Below are positions 10,701 through 18,169 of a stretch of 24,921 nt of DNA, in pieces. The notes under the pieces were generated by a model. It made no database searches. It saw only the letters and a program-made list of their open reading frames with translations, and had not been told where the DNA came from. Origin of the DNA: Hysterium pulicare CBS 123377 (lineage: Eukaryota > Ascomycota > Dothideomycetes > Hysteriales > Hysteriaceae); assembly GCA_000467715.1 (NCBI GenBank), contig AJFK01000306.1, forward strand, positions 1 to 24,921. The letters are read 5' to 3'. A program made the position numbers and the translations under genes. Each line of letters starts with the position of its first letter. Within the stretch, counting starts at the first letter, position 1.

Positions 10701-10812
10701 CTTGTACAAGAAAGATGAGAGTCAGCGCGCGGCGATTATGGGACATCGATATGATGCGTTCGATGAGAAGGATGCCAAGAATGCCAGCGCAAGTAGCTCG
10801 CAGCTGATTTGA
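7781..10812 (+). CDS. Fungal AAA+ ATPase with proline-rich, cysteine-run N-terminus
   Basis: Five exons (7781-9283, 9345-9687, 9738-9974, 10038-10514, 10571-10812) give 933 residues. The first intron (61 bp) has an alternative acceptor at 9321 in the same phase; the other introns are clear. Order: an acidic Ser/Glu-rich leader; five cysteines in a row (141-145); a PPMPPM repeat (169-183); an N-terminal domain of the kind that precedes the ATPase in large fungal AAA proteins (DUF7025-like, from memory), with LLFPPGVDVYVDYDDDG; a polyproline stretch; a NCECERC cluster; then the AAA module. Walker A is GKPGVGKT (684-691), Walker B IMLLDEADIF (Asp741-Glu742) and sensor 1 LTTNR (Asn780). The lid segment holds GREIRNAFQVAVALAE. 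All core catalytic residues are present, so it should hydrolyse ATP. Substrate and localisation are unknown; relatives of this class are abundant and mostly uncharacterised in Pezizomycotina. ATG 7781 is the first in frame. Confidence 0.88.
8285..8329 (+). repeat. Five 9-bp tandem repeats encoding Met-Pro-Pro
   Basis: Five perfect copies of ATGCCTCCA lie inside the AAA+ coding region and encode (Met-Pro-Pro)5. Being a multiple of three, copy-number change keeps the frame, so length differences between strains would be expected. Confidence 0.9.
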
Positions 10813-11426
10813 TAGCATTAGATCTACAAGGAGAGCTCTTCATAGAAAAATCATGTTCTAATCGCTGCTGAGGAAATATAGCTCTAAATAAAGCTCAATG
10901 CCTGCAGCATTTATGCTAACTTCGACTTCTTGTCAACATATAGCTAGCTCTATATTCGAGGTCAATGGTGCCATCAAGCCAGAACACTTTGTCACGTGAG
11001 CGCGCAAGTTTCTACCTAGGTAGTATATCGCCCAAGATCCACTTCACCGGTACCGGATCCGTTGACCTGTAACCCGGAAATGTGGCATCCTGCAGACGCG
11101 TGGAGCTGTGTTACAGTATCTTGACGCGAGCCCCTCGCATTGTCAATGATTTGTCTGATCGGTGAATTACTATATTAGCTTTATCATCTTTTCGAGCAAA
11201 GCATTGCAGACACGACAGACTTACTTGTGTTGTACTGTGCACTGAAGGCATGAAATGGCGTCGAGTCTGCAGCACTGTTGTCCAACCCCTCGAAGAAGAG
11301 TCTGGTAAAGCTCAACCACGCGTGAGCGGTGATTATATTTAAAGCAACCCCTTCTACCAGTGAAAACTGCCTCTAACGTCCCAAATATGGCACAGAAGTC
11401 CCCAATCATCAAGAATATGACATTAT
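10813..11426. other. Tail-to-tail intergenic region
   Basis: The 3' flanks of the AAA+ gene (plus) and the Helo-like gene (minus) meet here. It contains a palindromic CACGTG E-box at 10993-10998 within GTCACGTGA, the form bound by Cbf1-type bHLH factors, though its position between two 3' ends makes a role doubtful. A minus-strand open frame at 11221-11412 could be an alternative last exon of the Helo-like gene, because a GTAAGG donor-like site sits at its apparent end, but its composition is not convincing. Confidence 0.35.
10887..10892 (+). terminator. AATAAA polyadenylation-type signal
   Basis: A perfect AATAAA lies 75 bases after the AAA+ stop codon, in an A/T-rich stretch, and fits the 3' end of that transcript. 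Confidence 0.45.
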
Positions 11427-13154
11427 TTAACCCTTACCATTAGAATCTATTATAGTGCTTGAGTTTATGCTATTACACTCTGTAGGGGTATCCGCATAGT
11501 TGACTGTGAATGACGACGATAACGATGTCGAGAGCGACGGACACAACTCTAAACGAGGTGGCTTATCGTCAGGGTTTTTGGGATAATAATCATCGAAGAG
11601 ATTTTTGAAGTTTCGGGCCTCTGAAGAGTATATGAGTGTTCGGTTCTGTCGAGATGCATGATTTTCTCACAAATGAAATAGGAACATCTCACGTACCAGC
11701 GGCGTCTACAAATTTGATCAACGCGCCTCGAACAGCAGAATCCGGGTATAAGGGGCACAAGTTAAGCGTTCTGGGTTTTCTAGCCGCGATAAATGTCGGG
11801 TTCGGTCTGAAATCTTCTATGTGCCACTCCAAATGTGAGTTACGATCCCCCACACGCGTAGCTAGAAATGTGATAGTAACGTCAGGTCGAGTTCTGGGTG
11901 CGGGTTTGCTCCAGAGTCGGAGAACCTGGCAATTAGTAAGGCACCGGTTTTCGGAAGATACATTGACGGCTTCGAACTCCCCAAGAAGTATTCGTTCGCG
12001 TGCGATATTCTGAAACTTTCTCCGAGCCTCCAGAGTTTTGAACTTGTACCTTGGTCGATACACATGGTATAAATGATGGCCGTCACTGTTGATGACAGTT
12101 ATAGTATGGGACGTAAGGAATCGTACTTCAAGCGAATCCTTGTCGTCTGTGAATGGGATCGAGCCAAAAGGCACTGGCATACGGTTAACACTTAGTCGAG
12201 AAAACAAGAAAAAAAGTGTTTGTATACCTAGGTGTTTTACGCGGATCGACTCATCGTGGTTTCGAAAGTGAAGGACCCTGGTTTTCTCATCCCGGGTCAT
12301 GATTTGTACTTCCTTTAGCTTTAGTACTCTATGCAACCCGGAAACATTGTCTAGAATACTAATGAATATATGTTAGGTGACAGTAATGAATTAGGGAGAC
12401 AAGTCAGGTCGATGCGTACAGTGTCGTGAGAACATCGTCGAATTCCTCGTTGTCCATGACTATGGGATCGTCCAGAATTCGGTTGATTGCCACACCCAGA
12501 ATTGTCGTGTATTCCCACACTTTCTGATCGACCTCTCGAAGTTTTTGTTCAGGTATGGGGTCTTGAGTATTAATAGTATTATGATGCTGGGTCTCTAAGG
12601 ATAGACCCTCGATTTCAGTTGCTGAAGCCGTGATGTCATGTGTAAGGCTGTCATTTCTAACCGTGTTACTACGCTGCCTCGCGCTAATTGAATATCAGTT
12701 TCTCGCCCGTGATTCCGCTCAGTATCACTTACCTGATCAATCGCAGCCAAACTGAGTGTATGGTATGGACATAAATTCGGTCGATCTGTTCCCTGTATCC
12801 GTCCAGTTCGTGACCGCTCGTAAAGGACCAGAAGGCACGACGGACACCTCCAATTGTCCCCTGACTCTTGAGCGTAGTTTCGTATTTGCTTAACAACGCC
12901 TCGCACGCTTTCAGAGTTTGAAGTATTTCCTCGTGATCTGCAGTGGGAATATGGATCGATCCATGGCATTTGACCTCCTCTCGGAGGCATTCGAAATTGA
13001 ACTCGAGTCGAGACACCGATTTTCTAAAGTTTCGTATGTGCCTTGGTGCGTTATGAAGCCGATCGAATAACTTGCTAACCTTGTCCACGGTCTCTATGAC
13101 TTGGAGGACTATACTGGTGATAGCTAAAATTTCGCCGACGCCGAGCAGGGTCAT
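11427..13154 (-). CDS. Helo-like / fungal STAND N-terminal domain protein
   Basis: Five exons (12733-13154, 12420-12683, 12228-12358, 11697-12173, 11427-11620) over introns of 49, 61, 54 and 76 bp give 495 residues. The first 140 residues start MTLLGVGEILAITSIVLQVI and continue through KVSKLFDRLHNAPRHIRNF and LEFNFECLREEV. This is the amphipathic helical pattern of the Helo-like/fungal STAND N-terminal domain, which in some proteins forms membrane-active assemblies in incompatibility. No P-loop follows. Instead there is a linker (VDQKVWEYTTILGVAINRIL) and a C-terminal module with LEVRFLTSHTITVINSDG, YKFKTLEARRKFQNIARE and ALIKFVDAAEARNFKNLFDD. The last looks like the closing strand-helix of a PH-like fold (inference). 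The tail is Ser/Thr-rich. The 54-bp third intron is a multiple of three without in-frame stops, so it may be retained. The ATG at 13154 is the first in frame. Confidence 0.75.
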
Positions 13155-13757
13155 GTTGGCTATCACCGATGTTGTATCTCGAATACGCACAACGTAACTG
13201 CAGTAGGTTGCGCTGGTGCATACGAACCGACCTCTGGCGACACTCGATAGCTCAAGTGAGGGCGTGGAAAGGAAGGCAGAGTGGCGCCTAGTTCTATCAC
13301 TCGTAACAAAGTCTCAGCCTCAGCTTAGAGAAGCTGACGCAGGTGAAAACTGCCTGGCCCTCGAATGCACACCGGAAACGCCACCAGGCTATAAGGCTTA
13401 CACCTGATAGCAACTTAGCAAGATATGGGCGAATCGCGAAGGTGGCAAGGGTCATAGCCTATGAAGAGAGTGTCTTTTGTAGCGAGGTGCGCAACCATAA
13501 ACGAGTGGATGACCAGTAAATCTGCTCCACGGAGCAAGCCACTGTGTTGCTTGGGGCGCAGCCTTGCATGTGGCGTACCAGCCTTGCAGGCGAAATGCAA
13601 CAGACCAGGCGGGGTGAGCTGAATCTCTGCTTGGCAGCAGCGGCCGTGGACGCAAAGCAGATAAAGCAGCCGGTTTGCTCTTAGAACGCTGGCACTATTC
13701 CTATCCCTTGTTGTAACCTTGGTTTCGCTTGTCGTGTGAACTGAGACTCGTGCCACA
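13155..13757. promoter_or_regulatory. Divergent upstream region of the Helo-like and transporter genes
   Basis: The 603 bp lie between two start codons pointing apart. A 113-codon minus-strand frame at 13415-13756 has no ortholog-like motif and starts antisense to the transporter leader; I treat it as chance. No clear TATA or CCAAT element is seen. The promoters of both neighbours must lie here. Confidence 0.4.
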
Positions 13758-15977
13758 ATGCCGAATCACCGTCGCTCTGGAATCCCTCGGAGGCTACCTT
13801 GGAAATGGAATGGCGTTGAAGATGCCAACTATGAACAACCTGGACCTAGGGTGAGTTGAAGGCGGCTTTCAAGTAGCTATATGATGCGCTAACTTGCGGA
13901 CCAGAGAATGAGGCGAATGGTAAAAATCATTGATAGTGGTGGGTTTAATAAAATAGTGTTCTTTGTCGCTTCTTCAGGCTTCCTGGCATCGTCCTATGGA
14001 CTGTTTGCAACCAACGTCATCAAGCCGGCACTCTATTATGTCTACCCACCCTGTGGACGACTCAATTCAAGTGCAGGAGTGGTCATTGACCAGCTCACCC
14101 TTATTGGCACGGCGCTCGGTATGCTGGTCGCCGGTCATTTCGCCGACCTCTGGGGTCGCAAGAAGCTATACGGCTTTGAGCTCGCCATTTTGGTCATCGC
14201 CACACTGGGGGTCGTGCAGGCGTCGGAGGGGTTCCAGTCCCAGAACCCAGATGGCACGTATAAAGGCACCATGAATATATATGCTTGGATATCATGGTGG
14301 CGCTCTATACTCGGCATTGGAATTGGAGCTGAGGAAAGAAGAGCTATCTGCAGATAGATGCACGGTATGCTAACTTACTTTGCAGTACCCACTGTCCTCC
14401 ATCATAGCAGCAGAGTGGACGTCCACCAAATCCAGGGGGAAGATGCTTGCGGCGGTTTTCTCCATGCAGGCTGTTGCTAGGCTACTGGCTTTCGGGATAT
14501 GCCTCGCGGCACTGCACGTCATAAGCAGTCGGAATGAGATTTCGCCTGACATTCTTGAAGACAACTCCGTTAAGATGAAGCGAGTTGTTGATCAAGTCTG
14601 GAGATGGGTGACTGGAGTGGCAATCATTCCGGCCGCATTAGCTATTGTCCTCCGACTCACCATTCCTGAAACACCGAGGTACTATGCCGATATACGGAAA
14701 GACATAGCCAAAGCAATCAAGAAGGCTTTGCAGGTGTATGGGCAGCAGGGACTAGAAGACGAGCCAGTTGATGAATCTGACGAGTCTGACGCAATTTCTC
14801 AGCATGATAGCGACAGCATAGAGGAGGATGAGCACTGGTATAGAAGCGCTTGGAAATACCTTAGGACAACCATGGCTGGGAGGCATCTTGTTGTGATTTC
14901 TGGCCTCTGGGCGATCATGGATATTGGCTGGTATGGTCTTTCCATGGATAGTCCCAGCGCTCTGTCAACACTCTGGCACGATCCTTCCACTCCACTCATC
15001 AAGTCGCCATCTACAGATACTAGGAGATCAGCTGAGAGCATTTGCCCCGAATTCAATAGCTGGAGAACTGATTCCAACCCCAACATAACGATCTATCGAA
15101 TGCTCGAGAAAAACTCCGTTCGTTCGATGCTGGTTGTCTCCATTGGCTCCTTGCTTGGCAACATAGCTCTTATCGTTATCATCGACCGGTTCCACAGGAA
15201 GAGGATTTTAATAACGACATTTTGCCTACTCGGCTTGCTCTTTGCTATCATAGGAGGAAGTCTAATCGGAACATATCGAGCCGGTCACAACCACCTCGTA
15301 GCTACTGTCTTTTTGGGCATCATACATTTCTTGTTTACCATAGGCCCCAAAACATTGATACTTGTCATAGCAGTCGAGATGTTCCCTACTATCTATCGAG
15401 GCACTTTCTACGGAATCGCTGCTGCAACGGGCAAAGTTGGTGCTATTATTATCCGAGCTATCATCGGAGGGACTGGAAATGGTGAGATGGCACTTGGCCT
15501 CAGACTACTTGCTGTCATACCGCTGATGGTGCTGGGGGCGTGGATGTCTTGCATGCTTCCGGACGTGCAGCATGTTCGAGAAGTAAGTGATGCTGAAGCT
15601 GCAGTGAAAGATTCGTCAGTTGTGAAAAGAAAGAATCAGTCAGAGGTTAGGGATGGCAGTAGCGATGAACACCAACCGAAGCCAGATGAAGACGGCAGAG
15701 AAAAGCAAGGGACGTCTCTTCGAAGAGTTCGCTTCTTCCAGCAACTCCAAAACATGACACTTGAAGAAATTGCGCCGAGTCCGGCACTGGGTCTCGTAAG
15801 TTCTATTCAGGGAAGGGGGCGATGAAGAAGGCACCGATGATCATGCTGAATCTCTAGTTGGAAGGCTGGATTAGCGGTGTGGAGTCTGTCATTGTGATCT
15901 GGACGCCGGCATATATGCAGCTGATACGGATGTGGGAGAGTGGCGGAATTGATAGCTCGATGACATCCGAAAGATGA
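13758..15977 (+). CDS. MFS transporter, phosphate:H+ symporter (Pho84/PHS) type, with a mutated splice donor
   Basis: Four exons (13758-13850, 13905-14333, 14386-15795, 15858-15977) would give 683 residues in one continuous frame. Known of the family: 12-TM plasma-membrane H+ symporters for phosphate or related anions. Seen: the MFS loop signature GHFADLWGRKK after TM2, GIGIGAE|YPLSSIIAAEW (the PHS signature, split by intron 2), IPETPRYYADIRKD, a large acidic loop (DEPVDESDESDAISQHDSDS), and GPKTLILVIAVEMFPTIYRG with GKVGAII in the C-half, as in Pho84 relatives. Intron 2 (14334-14385) keeps its branch (GCTAAC) and TTTGCAG acceptor, but its donor reads GAAAGA instead of GTAAGA. Without splicing, translation stops at 14355-14357 after 181 residues, so the gene is dead unless GA-AG splicing works. 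The last exon is less certain; ending in the unspliced frame at 15825 is possible. Confidence 0.8.
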
Positions 15978-16414
15978 CGGAGTGCTCAGAGGACGCTGAT
16001 GTCGTAGATCTTCTTTCTCCTAAATCTAGCGCTCTATTCGATTCTCTAAACTTTTGCCGCAACGTGGCCTGCTCGGCATGGAGAAGGTAAGTAATAAGAA
16101 GCAGAGCTAGCGTCCAGATAAACGCAGCCGCGAAGCCTACCACTAAGCCGCTAGTTCGCGTGGGAATCGAGCCGAACGGGAACATCCCAGACAACCTTGG
16201 ACTATGTAATCCAACTAAGCTTCCATTCAACCTCATTTCTTGAATCTTCCTCACTGCATCCGCCTGCGCCTTTGTATGAGCTCTTTTATCAGCTACATGC
16301 ATTACGGTGGTGACGACGTAATGCACTTTAGATATTCGCGTGTGCTAACCCAACTGGTTCCGCTTTGGTAGAAGTTGAACGATAAACCCGCAGGATATTA
16401 GGGAGGCTCGACAT
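15889..16414 (-). CDS. Small single-membrane-segment protein, possibly mitochondrial
   Basis: Two exons (16350-16414, 15889-16282) joined over a 67-bp intron (GTTAGC...CTGATAAAAG, phase 2) give 152 residues. The N-terminus is short, basic and hydroxylated (MSSLPNILRVYRSTSTKAEP), which could be a mitochondrial presequence (inference). The middle carries FPFGSIPTR and one clear hydrophobic span, GLVVGFAAAFIWTLALLLI, followed by a charged helix (HAEQATLRQKFRESNRAL) and a Ser/Arg-rich tail. I do not recognise the family. Its start is only 75 bp from the stop of the coiled-coil gene upstream on the same strand. Its last 89 coding bases overlap the predicted last exon of the transporter on the other strand. 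An AAAAG acceptor is slightly unusual. Confidence 0.5.
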
Positions 16415-16489
16415 TTTGACCTGAGATTCAAGAAGACCCCAGTCAGTGAACTCCAAAGTCCAAACATCACTCTTATGCTAATTGAACCC

Positions 16490-16969
16490 TTACTTTAGTT
16501 CCGACTCGAGATCGTCCAAGAACGCCTGCTCCACCTGGCTCACTCCTTCACCTCTGCAGTATTTCCAACGCAAGCTTCTGAGAAGTGCTTGCTGCCTTTT
16601 GATGAAACGCTGGTTTTGCCCTGAAAAGTAGGTACGTACATCTCAACTTCGTACGCAAGTTGAAAGCTGCTTACACCTTGAAGAAGTCAACCAGATTCGT
16701 CCCAAAGGATACCGAGCGTCCTACTTGTGTTGGTTTGTTGCTCCAGAAGTTCGCACTCTAGCTCGAGGAGCTGTAAGTTGACTCAAGATATAGACATGGA
16801 TATTTGTCACTAATCCTTTTCCTTTAGCAAGCCTCTTCTCTGCACTCAAATCGTGTTCGAATACACGTCTGGAGCAACCCGGCTCGATTCGTTCGACCTG
16901 CTCTGTCCACCGCTTGTAGTCTGCTGCGGGTATTCTGCGGATGTCAATTCCAGCCGTGCGTAGCCTCAT
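16490..16969 (-). CDS. Small coiled-coil protein, unrecognised family
   Basis: Three exons (16811-16969, 16725-16770, 16490-16620) over introns of 40 and 104 bp give 111 residues. Evidence is the way separate open frames join in phase into one heptad-rich sequence: IPAADYKRWTEQVERIEPGC, then AEKRLAKGKGL|LLELECELLEQ, then QNQRFIKRQQALLRSLRWKY and GVSQVEQAFLDDLESELK. The start is uncertain. The ATG at 16969 gives the above, but just upstream a second open frame from the ATG at 17064 (RDRQALGPTNAHFRRFKRVS) ends at GTATGA exactly where this one begins, two bases out of phase. That suggests a longer protein of about 140 residues, broken by an indel or by an intron I cannot place. At the 3' end the TAA sits inside a GTAAGG donor-like site. 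Confidence 0.55.
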
Positions 16970-17122
16970 ACCAGAATGCTAGACTGAGTGCTGACTCTTT
17001 TAAAGCGTCGAAAATGGGCATTCGTGGGGCCTAAGGCTTGTCGGTCACGCGTACGTGTGTCCATGTTGAAGAATTAGGTACAAGGCCTTGCTTCCTAAGA
17101 AGACAAAGCGCTAACGATCAAG

Positions 17123-17690
17123 TCAAGTTCGAAGGCTCGATCGTATGGCGCGTGTCGTAAGTCCGACGTAAACCCCAAATTACTACAGCTCAGATGCTAA
17201 ACTAGGGCGAAGGCTGAGGAATGGATGGGATAGAACTTGGATATTTCGTGTAAGTTTGGCCGGACCGTTGCTTTGTAATATGCAAAACACTAACCTGTCC
17301 AGTGAAGTGGACCCGAAGGTTCGCGGTCGTAAGCTCTATCAGAGCCCTGCTTTACCAAAGGCCAGACAGTAACCATATCTTTTTAGGCGCAGAATTCGAC
17401 TGTTCTTATGGAACTTGTAAGAAATGGTCCGATGCAATACTCATATCGCACGATGTACTCACTGGGTCAATTTAGGCGAAGCTGCTGCCTGCGCAGATTG
17501 AGTCACCTCATCGTGACTGAAGTGATGAGGCAATCATGTAAGCCTTTGATTTTGTTGTTGGCTGCCCTTGTTAAATGACACAGGTTTGAATGTTCGTCGG
17601 GACTGAGTGGGGATGCGATGGTGTAAGTCTTTGGTGGTGTTGTTGACTGTCGGTGCTAAATGACACAGGATTTCATGATCAAATCCGACC
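17123..17690 (+). other. Candidate plus-strand transcript of micro-exons
   Basis: Strong introns follow each other at very short spacing: 17157-17205, 17250-17307 (or acceptor at 17302), 17329-17386, 17417-17475, 17538-17583 and 17623-17668, with GTAAG donors and, in most, CTAA-type branch sites. The exons between are only about 21-62 bases. One frame stays open across exons 1-5 (including WDRTWIFR|WTRRFAV|AQNSTVLMEL|AKLLPAQIESPHRD), then a TGA at 17518-17520. After that stop the same frame stays open through two more splices before another TGA. I find no good start codon for this frame, no known domain, and no support from the minus strand. It may be a spliced non-coding RNA, a decayed intron-rich gene, or a fast-evolving small protein. 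Confidence 0.35.
17514..17668 (+). repeat. Tandem duplicated exon-intron unit, period 85 bp
   Basis: Two 46-bp introns (17538-17583 and 17623-17668) share GTAAG(C/T)CTTTG, TGTTGTTG(G/A)CTG and an identical AAATGACACAG end, about 80 percent identical by eye. The exon ends before them are also alike (GACTGAAGTGATGAGGCAAT versus GACTGAGTGGGGATGCGATG). A local duplication of one exon-intron unit is the simplest reading. Confidence 0.7.
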
Positions 17691-17776
17691 GTGGTTGACC
17701 AACTGTGGTTGAACCAGCGACTCGTGGATAAGGCTATTGTGGTTGAACGATCCATGGATAACTCTACCGTGGTTAA
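17685..17776 (+). repeat. Degenerate GTGGTTGA repeats
   Basis: The core GTGGTTGA (last copy GTGGTTAA) occurs at 17691, 17705, 17739 and 17769. Two longer copies (17702-17735 and 17736-17765) also share the following ATGGATAA or GTGGATAA. It looks like an old short tandem array of about 30-34 bp units, directly after the duplicated introns. Confidence 0.6.
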
Positions 17777-18083
17777 ACTAGTCAATAGTTAGCATTATTG
17801 TTTGCATGTACGTGTAGGATATACGTAGGTTTAGTTTGAAGGTTTTGAAGTGTGATAATAGAAGGAATTATATAGTAAAGCTTGCATAATCGCTGATGCG
17901 ATCGGGACGAGCTCAATGAAATAATAAATACCCTTGACTGATAAGCTTTTTCGTGCAGTCTCGGTACGATCGGATGAGGGTAATCGAGTGCAATCTATGA
18001 GGTAGTTTTGCATCATCGTTTCACATGATGAATCGATGCCTAGGTATGGACATCCACGGGTCGGTGCACTGGTGCCTAGGCGC
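17777..18083. promoter_or_regulatory. Upstream region of the F-box-like gene
   Basis: About 300 bp without a gene. It has moderate A/T content and leads into the TATA box at 18084. Nothing else stands out on either strand. Confidence 0.4.
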
Positions 18084-18093
18084 TATATAAAAA
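18084..18093 (+). promoter_or_regulatory. TATA box of the F-box-like gene
   Basis: A perfect TATATAAAAA lies 77 bases before the ATG at 18170 and is followed by a pyrimidine-rich CTCCCTTCCTTC tract, the usual layout of a fungal core promoter. Confidence 0.7.
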
Positions 18094-18169
18094 GGTCTCC
18101 CTTCCTTCAACTCACCCTCATCCTCTATCCCACGACCACGCGTGATATACGATCGCGCAAACCACTGAC

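Noticed and set aside
13415-13756. Minus-strand frame of 113 codons in the divergent promoter
   Set aside because: No recognisable domain or splice partner; likely chance.
16828-17034. Plus-strand open frame after the mirror intron, considered as a real exon
   Set aside because: Antisense minus exons join into a coherent coiled-coil protein over three splices, which is harder to get by chance.
17534-17785. Minus-strand frame of 83 codons across the repeat array
   Set aside because: It runs through the duplicated plus-strand introns and repeats and has low-complexity Thr/Ser content.
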